DNA of 64,000 nt, taken from the NCBI RefSeq assembly GCF_020707265.1, contig NZ_JAJFEQ010000001.1, positions 620,001-684,000 on the forward strand, in the 5' to 3' direction. Of the stretch, positions 1 through 12,662 are shown one piece after another. The notes below the pieces were generated by a model that searched no databases, was not told the DNA's origin, and was given only the letters and a program-made list of their open reading frames with translations. Made by a program: the position numbers and the translations under genes. How positions within the stretch are numbered: the stretch's first letter is position 1; each line of letters starts with the position of its first letter. This DNA is from Massilia sp. IC2-477 (lineage in GTDB: Bacteria; Pseudomonadota; Gammaproteobacteria; Burkholderiales; Burkholderiaceae_D).

Positions 1-196
1 TGCACCTAAATCAAACTTCATGCATATTCTCGATGCGTTGTTTTGTTGCAACATTTGGGCAAGCGGACGGGGCTGACATCGACAACGCTGGAAGGGTCTG
101 GCCCCCTGAACGGTTTTGTGCTGGTGCTAACTAGGGCATGGTAGAATCATCCGTTGCAGTCAATAACCATTAGCCTGAAAGCAGTCGACCCGCCCA

Positions 197-2812
<2,616 letters not shown>

Positions 2813-2821
2813 CAGCACCCG

Positions 2822-2851
2822 ACGGGCCGCTTTGATGCGGCCCGTTTTTTT
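2822..2851 (+). terminator. Rho-independent terminator after gyrA
   Basis: A perfect 9-bp stem (ACGGGCCGC / GCGGCCCGT) with a 6-nt loop is followed by a run of T. It separates gyrA from the DUF2059 gene. Confidence 0.9.
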
Positions 2852-2885
2852 CACATAATCAGGGCCTTGGGCCCAGCATAATTAC

Positions 2886-3425
2886 ATGAAAAAATTTGTA
2901 CTCGCCCTGACCGCAGCCGCCGCCTTCGCGGCCTTCCCGTCCTTTGCATCGGCTGCCGACGCACAATCCACCGCGGCCGTGAAAACCATGTTCGACGCCA
3001 TGGAGATGCGCAAGAACATGACCGCCATGTATGCCGAGATGCAGAAGGCCATGCCGGCCATGATGCGCCAGCAGGTGCTGGCCATGATCCAGGCGGACCC
3101 GCAGCTGAACGCCGAGCAGAAGAAGGAAGCAATCGCCAAGGCCGAGCAGATGCTGCCGGGCGTGGCGCAGGCCGTCAACAAGGTCTTCAACGACCCGGCC
3201 CTGATCGATGAAATGCTCAACGAGATGGTGCCGCTGTACGCCAACAACTACACGGTCGACGAGATCAAGCAGCTGACCACCTTCTACAAGAGCCCGGTGG
3301 GCCGCAAGATGATGACCCTCACGCCCAAGCTGTCGGCCGAAGGCATGGCCATCGGCCAGCGCATCATGACGCCGCGCCTCGGCAAGCTGATGCAGGATGT
3401 GATGCAGGAAGTGCAGAAAAAGTAA
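2886..3425 (+). CDS. DUF2059 periplasmic protein
   Basis: This 179-residue protein has a Sec signal peptide (about residues 1-23, ending SFASA). A helical DUF2059 domain follows, with the family-typical stretch around YTVDEIKQLTTFYKSPVG near residues 120-140. Its molecular role is unknown. It lies between gyrA and serC, 16 bp ahead of serC, so the two may share a transcript. This gyrA-DUF2059-serC order is familiar in Burkholderiales. Confidence 0.88.
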   Translation: MKKFVLALTAAAAFAAFPSFASAADAQSTAAVKTMFDAMEMRKNMTAMYAEMQKAMPAMMRQQVLAMIQADPQLNAEQKKEAIAKAEQMLPGVAQAVNKVFNDPALIDEMLNEMVPLYANNYTVDEIKQLTTFYKSPVGRKMMTLTPKLSAEGMAIGQRIMTPRLGKLMQDVMQEVQKK

Positions 3426-3440
3426 GCGAGAAAGGACCGC

Positions 3441-4529
3441 ATGACGCAGGTATTCAACTTCTCGGCCGGCCCGGCCGTCCTCCCGAAGGAAGTGCTGCAG
3501 CAGGCAGCGAGCGAGATGCTCGACTGGCACGGCAGCGGCATGTCGGTCATGGAGATGAGCCACCGCGGTCCGGAATTCATCTCGATCTATCAGCAAGCCG
3601 AGGCCGACCTGCGCGAGCTGCTGGCCGTCCCGGCCAACTACAAGATCCTATTCATGCAGGGCGGGGGACTCGGCCAGAACGCCATCATCCCGCTCAACAT
3701 GGTCGGCTGCTGCCCGCAGCCGGCGACCATCGACTTTGTGCACACCGGCTCCTGGTCGGGCAAGTCGATCAAGGAAGCCAAGCGCTACGCCCACGTCAAC
3801 ATTGCAGCGTCGAGCGAGGCGAACGGCTTCACCGGCGTGCCGCCGCAGGACAGCTGGAACCTGACCCCGCACGCGGCCTACCTGCACATCTGCACCAACG
3901 AGACCATCGACGGTGTCGAGTACAACTTCGTGCCCGAATCGAAGCCCAAGGTGCCGATCGTGGCCGACATGTCCTCGCACATCCTGTCGCGCGAAATCGA
4001 CGTGTCGAAGTACGGCGTGATCTTCGCCGGCGCCCAGAAGAATATCGGGCCGGCCGGCCTGACCCTGGTGATCGTGCGCGACGACCTGCTGGAGGATGCG
4101 CTGCCGATCTGCCCCTCGGCCTTCCACTGGAAGACCGTGGCCGAGCACGAATCCATGTTCAACACCCCGCCGACCTACGCGATCTACATCGCCGGGCTGG
4201 TGTTCGCCCATCTCAAGAAGCTGGGCGGGGTGGCGGCCATGGAGAAAATGAATATTGAAAAAGCGCGCCTGCTGTACGAGGCGCTGGATGCCGACGACTT
4301 CTACCAGAACCGCGTCGCGCCAGACAACCGCTCGCGCATGAACGTACCGTTCTTCCTGCGCGACGAATCCCTGAACGACAAATTCCTGGCCGGCGCAAAG
4401 GCGCGCGGGCTGCTGCAACTGAAGGGCCACAAGTCCGTCGGCGGCATGCGGGCATCGATCTACAACGCGATGCCGCTCGAGGGTGTGCAAGCCCTCGTCG
4501 ATTATTTGAACGAATTCGCTGGCCGCTAG
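3441..4529 (+). CDS. serC: Phosphoserine aminotransferase
   Basis: A PLP enzyme converting 3-phosphohydroxypyruvate to phosphoserine; it also acts in pyridoxal phosphate synthesis. The 362-residue length is typical. The N-terminal FSAGPAVLP and the PLP-lysine region [13 protein letters not shown] (Lys near residue 198) are diagnostic. It is followed by a palindromic repeat pair and then pheA, the usual serC-pheA-hisC-tyrA-aroA order. Confidence 0.97.
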   Translation: MTQVFNFSAGPAVLPKEVLQQAASEMLDWHGSGMSVMEMSHRGPEFISIYQQAEADLRELLAVPANYKILFMQGGGLGQNAIIPLNMVGCCPQPATIDFVHTGSWSGKSIKEAKRYAHVNIAASSEANGFTGVPPQDSWNLTPHAAYLHICTNETIDGVEYNFVPESKPKVPIVADMSSHILSREIDVSKYGVIFAGAQKNIGPAGLTLVIVRDDLLEDALPICPSAFHWKTVAEHESMFNTPPTYAIYIAGLVFAHLKKLGGVAAMEKMNIEKARLLYEALDADDFYQNRVAPDNRSRMNVPFFLRDESLNDKFLAGAKARGLLQLKGHKSVGGMRASIYNAMPLEGVQALVDYLNEFAGR

Positions 4530-4539
4530 GCCTGCGATC

Positions 4540-4619
4540 GTAGGGTGGGCGGCTTGTCCGCCCACGCGGTCAACGCATGCGGACCGAAACCGCGTGGGCA
4601 GAGAATCCGCCCACCCTAC
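4540..4619. repeat. REP-like element A1 (paired, serC-pheA)
   Basis: This 80-bp element begins GTAGGGTGGGCGG and ends CCGCCCACCCTAC. It contains two inverted palindromic halves joined by about 20 bp. Other copies of the family occur near 9.1, 17.3, 29.9, 44.6, 47.6 and 62.5 kb. The layout resembles paired REP sequences mobilised by RAYT transposases; no RAYT gene is present in the window. Confidence 0.85.
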
Positions 4620-4638
4620 GGAATAATACGAGCTTACG

Positions 4639-5709
4639 ATGAACGATAAACTCCTTCCCCTGCGCGAGCAGATCGATGCGATCGACGCGCAAATCCTGGA
4701 CCTCCTGAGCCGGCGCGGCCAGATCGCCCAGCAGGTCGGCCACGTCAAGGCCGAAACCAATGCCCCGGTGTTCCGTCCGGAACGCGAGGCGCAGGTGCTG
4801 CGCGGCGTGGCCGAGCGCAACCCGGGTCCGCTCAAGGATCGCGACGTCCAGACCATCTTCCGCGAGATCATGTCCTCGTGCCGCGCGCTGGAAAAGCGCG
4901 TCACGGTGGCCTACCTCGGCCCGTCCGGCACCTTCAGCGAGCAGGCCGTGTACCAGCAGTTCGGCACTGCCATCGAGACGCTGCCCTGCGTCTCGATCGA
5001 CGAAGTGTTCCGCGCCACCGAGGCCGGCACCGCCGACTTCGGCGTGGTCCCGGTCGAGAACTCGTCCGAAGGCGCGATCAACCGCACCCTCGACCTGATG
5101 CTGGCCACCACCACCGTGATCAGCGGCGAGATCTCGATCCCGGTCCACCACAGCCTGATGACGAAGACCGGCAGCATGGATGGCGTCACCGTCGTGTGCG
5201 CCCACTCGCAGGCACTGGCCCAGTGCCAGGTGTGGCTCAACCTGCATCATCCGGGCATCGAGCGCCGCGCCGTGGCATCCAACGCGGAAGCCGCGATCAT
5301 GGCAAGCCAGGACCCGACCGTGGCTGCGATCGCGAGCGAGATGGCGGGCGAGCAGTACCAGCTGGGCGTGGTCCAGGCCCACATCCAGGATGACCCGCAC
5401 AACCGCACCCGCTTCGCCGTGATCGGCAGCCTGGAAACCGGGCCGTCGGGACGCGACCACACCTCAATCGTGCTGGCGGTGCCGAACAAGGCGGGCGCCG
5501 TCTACAACCTGCTGGCGCCGCTGGCCAAGCACGGCGTGTCGATGACGCGCTTCGAGTCGCGCCCGGCGCGCATCGGCACCTGGGAGTACTACTTCTACGT
5601 CGACATCGAGGGCCACGTGCGCGACGCAGCCGTTGCCCGCGCCCTCGACGAGCTGAAGGACAACGCAGCCTTCTTCAAGGTGCTGGGCTCCTACCCGCAA
5701 AGCCTCTGA
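4639..5709 (+). CDS. pheA: Bifunctional chorismate mutase/prephenate dehydratase
   Basis: The P-protein of phenylalanine synthesis, 356 residues. Domains in order: AroQ-type chorismate mutase (about 1-85, LREQIDAIDAQILDLLSRRG), prephenate dehydratase (about 90-270, starting VAYLGPSGTFSEQA and containing the catalytic TRF motif in NRTRFAVIG), and a C-terminal ACT domain (about 280-356) with the ESRP motif that binds Phe for feedback control. It is followed closely by hisC. Confidence 0.97.
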   Translation: MNDKLLPLREQIDAIDAQILDLLSRRGQIAQQVGHVKAETNAPVFRPEREAQVLRGVAERNPGPLKDRDVQTIFREIMSSCRALEKRVTVAYLGPSGTFSEQAVYQQFGTAIETLPCVSIDEVFRATEAGTADFGVVPVENSSEGAINRTLDLMLATTTVISGEISIPVHHSLMTKTGSMDGVTVVCAHSQALAQCQVWLNLHHPGIERRAVASNAEAAIMASQDPTVAAIASEMAGEQYQLGVVQAHIQDDPHNRTRFAVIGSLETGPSGRDHTSIVLAVPNKAGAVYNLLAPLAKHGVSMTRFESRPARIGTWEYYFYVDIEGHVRDAAVARALDELKDNAAFFKVLGSYPQSL

Positions 5710-5734
5710 TTTCCATTTTTATTCGAGAACATTT

Positions 5735-6838
5735 ATGTCGCAATTCGGTCCAGATTACGTCCGCGCCATCGCCCCTTACCAGGCCGGCAAACCCATCGCT
5801 GAAGTCGCCCGCGAGTTCGGTCTCGACGAAGCCAAGATCGTCAAGCTGGCGTCTAACGAAAACCCGTTCGGCGTGCCGGAATCGAGCCGCGCCGCGATGG
5901 CGCAGGCCGCTGCGGACCTTGGCCGCTATCCGGACGCCAATGGCTTCGAACTGAAGGCCGCACTGTCCAAGCGCTACGACGTCCCGGCCGACTGGATCAC
6001 CTTGGGCAACGGCAGCAACGACATCCTCGAAATCGCCGCGCATGCCTTCGTGCAGAAGGGTGAATCCGTGGTGTACTCGCAGTACTCGTTCGCCGTCTAT
6101 GCGCTGGCAACCCAGGGTGTGGGCGGACGCGCCATCGTGGTGCCTGCCAAGGAATACGGCCATGACCTCGACGCCATGGCTGCGGCGATTGAAAGCGACA
6201 CCCGCCTGGTCTATGTCGCCAATCCAAACAACCCGACCGGCACCTTCATCCCTGCCGCGCAGATCGAAGCCTTCCTGCAGAAAGTGCCGTCCAACGTCGT
6301 GGTGGTGCTCGACGAGGCCTACAACGAATACCTGGCGCCCGAGCACCAGTTCGAATCGAGCCAGTGGGTGCGCAAGTACCCGAACCTGATCGTCTCGCGC
6401 ACCTTCTCCAAGGCCTATGGCCTGGCCGGCCTGCGCGTGGGCTTCGCCATCGCCCAGCCGGCGGTGACCGACCTGATGAACCGCATCCGCCAGCCCTTCA
6501 ACGTCAACTCGCTGGCCCAGGCGGCCGCGATCGCCGCGCTGAACGACACGGCCTTCCTGGACAAGGGCGCGCAGAACAACGCGGCAGGCTACCAGCAGCT
6601 GACCGCCGCCTTCGACGAACTGGGCCTGGAATATGTGCCCTCGTTCGGCAACTTCGTGCTGGTGAAGGTGGGGAGCGACGAGCAGGCCGGCGCACGTGTC
6701 AACCTGGCGCTGCTGAAGCAGGGCGTGATCGTGCGCCCGGTCGGCAACTACGGCCTGCACCAGTGGCTGCGCATCTCGATCGGCCTGCCGGAAGAGAATG
6801 CGGCCTTCATCGCGGCGCTCAAGAAGGTGTTGAGCTGA
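5735..6838 (+). CDS. hisC: Histidinol-phosphate/aromatic aminotransferase
   Basis: A class I/II PLP aminotransferase of 367 residues. The substrate-region motif SNENPFG lies near residue 45, and the PLP-binding lysine is in SRTFSKAYGLAGLR (about residue 225). Because it sits between pheA and tyrA rather than in a his operon, it probably transaminates aromatic keto acids as well as, or instead of, imidazole-acetol phosphate. The stop codon directly abuts the tyrA start codon. Confidence 0.93.
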   Translation: MSQFGPDYVRAIAPYQAGKPIAEVAREFGLDEAKIVKLASNENPFGVPESSRAAMAQAAADLGRYPDANGFELKAALSKRYDVPADWITLGNGSNDILEIAAHAFVQKGESVVYSQYSFAVYALATQGVGGRAIVVPAKEYGHDLDAMAAAIESDTRLVYVANPNNPTGTFIPAAQIEAFLQKVPSNVVVVLDEAYNEYLAPEHQFESSQWVRKYPNLIVSRTFSKAYGLAGLRVGFAIAQPAVTDLMNRIRQPFNVNSLAQAAAIAALNDTAFLDKGAQNNAAGYQQLTAAFDELGLEYVPSFGNFVLVKVGSDEQAGARVNLALLKQGVIVRPVGNYGLHQWLRISIGLPEENAAFIAALKKVLS

Positions 6839-7741
6839 ATGATTGAACGCCTCGTCGTCATCGGCGTCGGCTTGATCGGCGGTTCCTTTGCGCTGGCCTT
6901 GAAAGCAGCCGGCGCGGTCCGCCACGTGGCCGGCCTCGGTCGCGATCCGCAGGCGATGGCGCGCGCGCTGGAGCTGGGCATCGTCGACGAGGTCTGCGAC
7001 ATGCCTGAGCAGGCGATGCGCGGCGCCGACCTGGTGCTCCTGGCGGCGCCCGTAGGGCAGACCGGGCCGATCCTGGCCTCGCTGTTGCCATTCCTCGAGC
7101 CGCAGACCATCATCACCGACGCCGGCAGCACCAAGTGCGACGTGGTTCTTGCAGCGCGCGGGGTGCTAGGCGAGCGCATCGGGCAATTCGTTCCTGGCCA
7201 CCCGATCGCCGGCAGCGAATCGAACGGTCCGGACGCGGCGCGCGCGGAGCTCTACCGCGGCAAGAAGACCGTGCTGACGCCGCTGCCGGAAAACGACCCG
7301 GCGCTGGTGGAACGCGTGGCAAGCGCCTGGCGTGCCTGTGGCTCGCTCATCCATACCCTGAGTCCGCAAGACCACGACCGCGTGTTCGCCGCGGTCAGCC
7401 ACCTGCCGCACCTGCTGGCCTATGCGCTGGTGGACGACATCGCCGCCAAGCCGCATGCCGACATGCTGTTCCAGTACGCCGCCAGCGGCTTTCGCGATTT
7501 CACGCGCATCGCCGGCTCGTCGCCGGAAATGTGGCGCGACATCAGCCTGGCCAACCGTGATGCGCTGCTCACCGAGCTGGATGCATATCTGGCACAATTG
7601 ACTACATTGCGGGCGACGCTCGCAGCCGCCGACGGTCGCGGCCTCGAATCCGTGTTCGCCAACGCGCAGCGTGCGCGACGCGAATGGATCGAGGCGATCG
7701 AAGCCGGCTCGCCGCCACCGCAACACCGGGATACAGAATGA
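6839..7741 (+). CDS. tyrA: Prephenate dehydrogenase
   Basis: NAD(P)-dependent prephenate or arogenate dehydrogenase of the tyrosine branch, 300 residues. The Rossmann motif [15 protein letters not shown] is at the N-terminus, and the conserved GHPIAGSE stretch lies near residue 120. It starts right after the hisC stop codon and overlaps aroA by an ATGA, so translation of the three genes is probably coupled. Confidence 0.95.
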   Translation: MIERLVVIGVGLIGGSFALALKAAGAVRHVAGLGRDPQAMARALELGIVDEVCDMPEQAMRGADLVLLAAPVGQTGPILASLLPFLEPQTIITDAGSTKCDVVLAARGVLGERIGQFVPGHPIAGSESNGPDAARAELYRGKKTVLTPLPENDPALVERVASAWRACGSLIHTLSPQDHDRVFAAVSHLPHLLAYALVDDIAAKPHADMLFQYAASGFRDFTRIAGSSPEMWRDISLANRDALLTELDAYLAQLTTLRATLAAADGRGLESVFANAQRARREWIEAIEAGSPPPQHRDTE

Positions 7742-9069
7742 CGCAGTCTAAACACTACCCCCAGCACATCGACCTCGAACCCGTGATCCACGTCGAGGGC
7801 ACGGTGCGCCTGCCAGGCTCCAAGAGCATCTCGAACCGCACGCTGCTGCTGGCCGCGCTGTCCGAAGGCACCACCACCATCCACGACCTGCTGGCCTCGG
7901 ACGACACCATGGTGATGCTGGGCGCGCTGCGCTCGCTCGGCATCCAGTGGGATGAAGTCGACGAGCGCACCGTGGTCGTGCATGGCAACGGCGGCGTGCT
8001 GCCGAAGCATGAGGCCGACCTCTTCATGGGCAATGCCGGCACCGCGATCCGTCCGTTGACCGCCGCGCTGGCCGTGATCGGCGGCGACTACACGCTGCAC
8101 GGTGTCTCGCGCATGCACGAGCGCCCGATCGGCGACCTGGTCGACGCGCTGAACGAAGTCGGCGCCCAGATCGAATACACGGGAGAGCAGGGCTTCCCGC
8201 CGCTGCGCATCCGCCGTGGCCACATCCACGCCAACCGCATCGCCGTGCGCGGCAATGTGTCGAGCCAGTTCCTGACCGCGCTCCTCATGGCGGCGCCGCT
8301 GATGGCCACCACCCACGCGGTATCGATCGACGTGGTCGGCGAGCTGATTTCCAAGCCCTACATCGAGATCACCCTGAACCTGATGCGCCGTTTCGGCGTG
8401 ACGGTCGAGCAGAACGGCTGGGCCTCGTTCACGGTCCACCCGGGCCAGCGCTACACCTCGCCGGGCAGCATCCACGTCGAGGGCGATGCCTCGTCGGCGT
8501 CCTACTTCCTGGCGGCCGGCGCGATTGCCGGCGGTCCGGTGCGGGTCGAAGGCGTGGGCGAGCACAGCATCCAGGGCGACGTGCGCTTTGCCGATGCGCT
8601 GGAGCGCATGGGCGCTATCGTGACGCGCGGGGACAACTGGATCGAGGCGCGTTCGAACGGCGTGCTGAAGGCGATCGATGCCGACTTCAACCACATCCCG
8701 GACGCCGCCATGACCATCGCCGTGGCCGCGCTGTACGCCGACGGCCCGAGCACGCTGCGCAACATCGCCAGCTGGCGCGTGAAGGAAACCGACCGCCTGG
8801 CTGCCATGGCGACCGAACTGCGCAAGGTCGGCGCCGAGGTGGAGGAGGGCCCGGACTACATCCGTATCACGCCGCCCGAACAGTTGAAACCGGCTACCAT
8901 CGACACTTACGACGACCACCGGATGGCGATGTGCTTCTCGCTCGCCTCGCTGGACGGCAAGGCGCGACGCGGCAACGCGATGCGCATCAACGATCCGAAG
9001 TGCGTCGCCAAGACCTTCCCTGAATACTTCGAGGCCTTCGCGGGCATCGCCAAGAACGAACTGTTTTGA
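7738..9069 (+). CDS. aroA: 3-phosphoshikimate 1-carboxyvinyltransferase (EPSP synthase)
   Basis: Transfers enolpyruvate from PEP to shikimate-3-phosphate, the sixth shikimate-pathway step. From the ATG overlapping the tyrA stop the product is 443 residues. Signatures are [18 protein letters not shown] near the N-terminus, [17 protein letters not shown], and [17 protein letters not shown] near residue 350. An in-frame upstream Met lies inside tyrA and is less likely than the overlapping ATG. Confidence 0.96.
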   Translation: MTQSKHYPQHIDLEPVIHVEGTVRLPGSKSISNRTLLLAALSEGTTTIHDLLASDDTMVMLGALRSLGIQWDEVDERTVVVHGNGGVLPKHEADLFMGNAGTAIRPLTAALAVIGGDYTLHGVSRMHERPIGDLVDALNEVGAQIEYTGEQGFPPLRIRRGHIHANRIAVRGNVSSQFLTALLMAAPLMATTHAVSIDVVGELISKPYIEITLNLMRRFGVTVEQNGWASFTVHPGQRYTSPGSIHVEGDASSASYFLAAGAIAGGPVRVEGVGEHSIQGDVRFADALERMGAIVTRGDNWIEARSNGVLKAIDADFNHIPDAAMTIAVAALYADGPSTLRNIASWRVKETDRLAAMATELRKVGAEVEEGPDYIRITPPEQLKPATIDTYDDHRMAMCFSLASLDGKARRGNAMRINDPKCVAKTFPEYFEAFAGIAKNELF

Positions 9070-9078
9070 ACAATGACA

Positions 9079-9108
9079 CCGCGTGGGCGGCACAGCCGCC
9101 CACCCTAC
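9079..9108. repeat. REP-like element A2 (single, aroA-cmk)
   Basis: A single 30-bp half-element (CGCGTGGGCGG, short loop, CCGCCCACCCTAC) of the A family. It sits in the gap between aroA and cmk, ends 3 bp before the cmk start codon and occupies its normal ribosome-binding region. Confidence 0.8.
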
Positions 9109-9111
9109 ACT

Positions 9112-9774
9112 ATGCCGAATAATCCAATACCTGTGATTGCCATCGACGGCCCGACCGCTTCCGGCAAGGGCACCGTCGCCGCCAGGGTCGCCGAGCGCCT
9201 GGGCTTTCACCTGCTCGACTCGGGCGCCCTGTACCGCCTGACTGCGCTGCAGGCCCTGCGCCGCGGCGTCGAACTGCGCGACGAACACGGGATCGCCAAG
9301 CTGGCCGAGCACCTGCCGGCGCGCTTCGTGGGCGGGGATATTTTCCTGAACAACGAGAACGTCACCGGGGCCATCCGCGCGGAAGAGGTCGGCAACATGG
9401 CATCGAAGATCGCCGCACTGCCGAGCGTACGCCAGGCCCTGTATGCCCTGCAGCTGGGCTTTCGCGAGACCCCCGGCCTGGTGGCCGACGGGCGCGATAT
9501 GGGGACGGTGATCTTTCCCGGAGCGAAATTAAAAGTTTTCTTGACCGCAAGCGTCGAGGCGCGGGCGCAACGCCGGTATAAGCAATTGATTGACAAAGGA
9601 TTTTCTGCTAATATGGACGATCTGCTGAAGGATTTGAAGGAACGAGACGAGCGCGACACCAAGCGCGCGATTGCTCCCCTGGTCCCGGCAGAGGATGCGC
9701 ATCTGCTCGATACCTCGAACATGACGGCTGCGGAAGCGGTTGAGCAGGTACTTGCCTGGTATGCGCATGCGTGA
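9112..9774 (+). CDS. cmk: Cytidylate kinase
   Basis: Phosphorylates CMP/dCMP. The product is 220 residues when started at the ATG before [20 protein letters not shown], whose GPTASGKGT is the P-loop. The conserved [13 protein letters not shown] lies near residue 125. A further in-frame ATG at 9073 would add 13 residues encoded by the palindromic repeat, so it is not favoured. It precedes rpsA, as in most proteobacteria. Confidence 0.94.
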   Translation: MPNNPIPVIAIDGPTASGKGTVAARVAERLGFHLLDSGALYRLTALQALRRGVELRDEHGIAKLAEHLPARFVGGDIFLNNENVTGAIRAEEVGNMASKIAALPSVRQALYALQLGFRETPGLVADGRDMGTVIFPGAKLKVFLTASVEARAQRRYKQLIDKGFSANMDDLLKDLKERDERDTKRAIAPLVPAEDAHLLDTSNMTAAEAVEQVLAWYAHA

Positions 9775-10091
9775 GGTTTAAAAGTTTGAAATGACGGGAA
9801 TAGGGCTGGATTAGCCAGCCCAAAGACCGGCATTCCGGCGCAGGCCGGAATCCAATTTTCCTTGCGTCTAGTTGGCTTGAGTCATCGCCGCGAACATGCA
9901 AACAAACTTGGGTCCCGGCCTTCGCCGGGACGACGTTCTGAGGCAAGTGGCCAAAACGGTCTTTGCAACAGAACATCGTCCTTGTAGGGTGCCTGCGACG
10001 GCAATTCCGCCATCGCAGGTGTGTTTCAACCTAACCCCAGTTCAGTCCGCACTATCGCCGGCCTGCTGGGCTAACTCGAGTAATAACCTTT
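9775..10091. repeat. REP-like B-family pair in cmk-rpsA gap
   Basis: This 317-bp gap holds three hairpins: GGGCTGG/CCAGCCC (9803-9821), ATTCCGGC/GCCGGAAT (9832-9851) and GTCCCGGC/GCCGGGAC (9909-9928). The last two are opposed copies of one family, which recurs at 37325-37399. The rpsA promoter must lie in the AT-richer remainder, but I cannot place it with confidence. Confidence 0.75.
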
Positions 10092-11798
10092 ATGTCTACT
10101 GCAACCAATCAAGATACCGGCATGGAAAGCTTCGCCGCCCTTTTCGAAGAATCGCTGTCGCGTCAAGACATGCGTTCGGGCGAAGTCATCTCGGCTGAAG
10201 TCGTGCGCCTGGATCACAATTTCGTGATCGTCAACGCCGGCCTGAAGTCGGAAGCCTTCATTCCGGTCGAAGAATTCAAGAATGACCAGGGCGAACTGGA
10301 AGTCCAGATCGGTGACTTCGTTTCCGTGGCCATCGAATCGCTGGAAAACGGTTTCGGCGATACCATCCTGTCGCGCGACAAGGCCAAGCGCCTGGCATCG
10401 TGGCTGGCTCTGGAAAAAGCAATGGAGTCGGGCGAGATCGTCACCGGCACCGTGAACGGCAAAGTCAAGGGCGGCCTGACCGTCCTGACCAACGGCATCC
10501 GCGCATTCCTGCCGGGTTCGCTGGTCGACACCCGTCCGGTCAAGGACACCACCCCGTTCGAAGGCAAGACCCTGGAATTCAAGGTCATCAAGCTGGACCG
10601 CAAGCGTAACAACGTCGTCCTGTCGCGTCGCGCCGTCATCGAAGCATCGATGGGCGAAGAGCGCGCCAAGCTGATGGAAACCCTGAAAGAAGGCACCGTG
10701 GTTACCGGCGTCGTCAAGAACATCACCGACTACGGTGCGTTCGTTGACCTGGGCGGCATCGACGGCCTGCTGCACATCACCGACCTGGCATGGCGTCGCG
10801 TGCGTCACCCGTCGGAAGTTCTGTCGGTTGGCCAAGAGATCACCGCTAAGGTCCTCAAGTACGATCAGGAAAAGAACCGCGTCTCGCTGGGCGTCAAGCA
10901 GCTGGGCGACGATCCTTGGACCGGTCTGTCGCGTCGTTACCCGCAAGGCACCCGCCTGTTCGGTAAAGTCACCAACCTGACCGACTACGGCGCGTTCGTC
11001 GAAGTGGAACAAGGCATCGAAGGCCTGGTCCACGTGTCGGAAATGGACTGGACCAACAAGAACGTGGCCCCGAACAAAGTCGTGCAGCTGGGCGACGAAG
11101 TCGAAGTCATGGTCCTGGAAATCGACGAAGAGCGTCGCCGTATCTCGCTGGGCATGAAGCAGTGCAAGGCGAACCCATGGGACGACTTCGGCATGACCCA
11201 CAAGAAGGGCGACAAGGTCAAGGGTTCGATCAAGTCGATCACCGACTTCGGCGTGTTCATCGGCCTGCCGGGCAACATCGACGGCCTGGTGCACCTGTCG
11301 GACCTGTCCTGGACCGAAGCCGGCGAAGAAGCCGTGCGTCGCTTCAAGAAGGGCGACGAGCTGGAAGCCGTCGTGCTGGCAATCGACGTCGAGCGCGAGC
11401 GTGTCTCGCTGGGCGTCAAGCAGCTGGAAGGCGACCCGTTCAACAACTTCGCTTCGCTGAACGACAAGGGCACTCTGGTCACCGGCACCGTGAAATCGGT
11501 TGAGCCGAAAGGCGCCGTGATCGCGCTGAACGAAGAAGTCGAAGGCTACCTGCGCGCTTCGGAAATCTCGCGTGACCGCGTGGAAGACGCTGGCACCCAC
11601 CTGAAAGTGGGCGACAAGGTCGAAGCTCTGGTCATCAACATCGATCGCAAGGCTCGCAGCATCCAGCTGTCGATCAAGGCGAAAGACAGCGCCGACACCC
11701 AGGAAGCAATGAGCAAACTGGCTTCGGACAACAGCGCAGCTTCGGGCACCACCAGCCTGGGCGCACTGCTGAAGGCCAAGTTCGACAACAAGGGCTAA
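10092..11798 (+). CDS. rpsA: 30S ribosomal protein S1
   Basis: The mRNA-binding ribosomal protein S1, 568 residues. It has six S1 repeats, visible as recurring [12 protein letters not shown] / [13 protein letters not shown] / [12 protein letters not shown] blocks, each followed by a [12 protein letters not shown] end. The full proteobacterial six-domain architecture is present. It is followed 19 bp later by ihfB, the standard arrangement. Confidence 0.98.
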   Translation: MSTATNQDTGMESFAALFEESLSRQDMRSGEVISAEVVRLDHNFVIVNAGLKSEAFIPVEEFKNDQGELEVQIGDFVSVAIESLENGFGDTILSRDKAKRLASWLALEKAMESGEIVTGTVNGKVKGGLTVLTNGIRAFLPGSLVDTRPVKDTTPFEGKTLEFKVIKLDRKRNNVVLSRRAVIEASMGEERAKLMETLKEGTVVTGVVKNITDYGAFVDLGGIDGLLHITDLAWRRVRHPSEVLSVGQEITAKVLKYDQEKNRVSLGVKQLGDDPWTGLSRRYPQGTRLFGKVTNLTDYGAFVEVEQGIEGLVHVSEMDWTNKNVAPNKVVQLGDEVEVMVLEIDEERRRISLGMKQCKANPWDDFGMTHKKGDKVKGSIKSITDFGVFIGLPGNIDGLVHLSDLSWTEAGEEAVRRFKKGDELEAVVLAIDVERERVSLGVKQLEGDPFNNFASLNDKGTLVTGTVKSVEPKGAVIALNEEVEGYLRASEISRDRVEDAGTHLKVGDKVEALVINIDRKARSIQLSIKAKDSADTQEAMSKLASDNSAASGTTSLGALLKAKFDNKG

Positions 11799-11817
11799 GA
11801 CCTCCTGAGGCGACCAG

Positions 11818-12123
11818 ATGACCAAGTCCGAGCTGATCAACCGCCTGGCTGAGCGTTATTCCCAGCTGGTGGCGAAAGATGCCGAGTTCGCTGTCAAGAC
11901 CATCCTGGATGCGATGACGAATGCCCTGGCAACGGGGCAGCGCATCGAAATCCGCGGTTTCGGCAGCTTCGCGCTGAACAGCCGGCCACCCCGCATCGGC
12001 CGCAACCCGAAGTCCGGCGACAAGGTGATGGTGCCCGAAAAACGGGTGCCTCACTTCAAGCCAGGCAAGCAGTTGCGCGAGCGGGTGGACGCGATGGTCG
12101 GGCAACCGATCATTGAAGACTGA
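11818..12123 (+). CDS. ihfB: Integration host factor subunit beta
   Basis: A DNA-bending protein of the HU/IHF family, 101 residues. It begins [17 protein letters not shown] and has the beta-arm region [26 protein letters not shown] ending at [13 protein letters not shown] bends DNA at ATCAANNNNTTR sites. Seven such sites, or close variants, occur in the DnaA-box array near 57.4-58.4 kb. It shares the rpsA transcript and ends at a terminator. Confidence 0.97.
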   Translation: MTKSELINRLAERYSQLVAKDAEFAVKTILDAMTNALATGQRIEIRGFGSFALNSRPPRIGRNPKSGDKVMVPEKRVPHFKPGKQLRERVDAMVGQPIIED

Positions 12124-12145
12124 AGTCGTCTGCCGCGTGCAGACC

Positions 12146-12179
12146 AAAACGGCGTCCCTTCGGGGATGCCGTTTTTTTT
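12146..12179 (+). terminator. Rho-independent terminator after ihfB
   Basis: An A-rich flank, a GC-rich stem (AAAACGGC.TCCC / GGGA.GCCGTTTT) with a TTCG tetraloop, and eight T residues. Confidence 0.9.
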
Positions 12180-12312
12180 CGTGGGTCGGGCGTAGCCCTC
12201 CACCGTGTTATGTTGCATCTCAGCACCCACGCGCCTTTTGAAATATCATGTTGGATATGCGACACTGCGCCTTTGTGCACTTATTTGCCACTCCTTCCAG
12301 CGGGCACTGCTG

Positions 12313-12630
12313 ATGAAATTTGTCTCGACCCTCGTCGGAATCGTCCTGTTCGTCCTGTTCTTCGGCTTCGCCCTGAAGAACACCCAGGAAGTCGACCTGC
12401 GTTTCTTCCTGAACTATGAACTGCGCGGCCCGCTCGTGCTGATGCTGCTGGCCTTCTTCATCGCCGGCGCCGCACTCGGCATCCTGGCCCTGGCGCCGAC
12501 CGTGTTCCGCCAGCGCCGCCAGACTTCGCAGCACAAGAACACCATCCAGGCCCTGCAGAGCGCCGCCGGTACCGGCAGCGCCCAGCCGACCCCGGATGCC
12601 GTGAACCCGGCGCAAAAACTGGCCCAATAA
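12313..12630 (+). CDS. lapA: LapA-family inner membrane protein (DUF1049)
   Basis: A small membrane protein, 105 residues from the ATG before KFVSTLVGIVLF. It has two transmembrane segments (about 1-20 and 43-65) with the typical NTQEVDLRFF loop between them. LapA works with LapB in LPS assembly and control of LpxC proteolysis. An in-frame upstream Met at 12205 lacks family support. It lies 32 bp ahead of lapB. Confidence 0.9.
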   Translation: MKFVSTLVGIVLFVLFFGFALKNTQEVDLRFFLNYELRGPLVLMLLAFFIAGAALGILALAPTVFRQRRQTSQHKNTIQALQSAAGTGSAQPTPDAVNPAQKLAQ

Positions 12631-12662
12631 GCTCTTCTGAGCGCCTCAAACAACAAGAACAC

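Noticed and set aside
4540..4619. Rho-independent terminator after serC
   Set aside because: Strong hairpins but no T-run; identical elements occur in many unrelated places, so it is a dispersed repeat.
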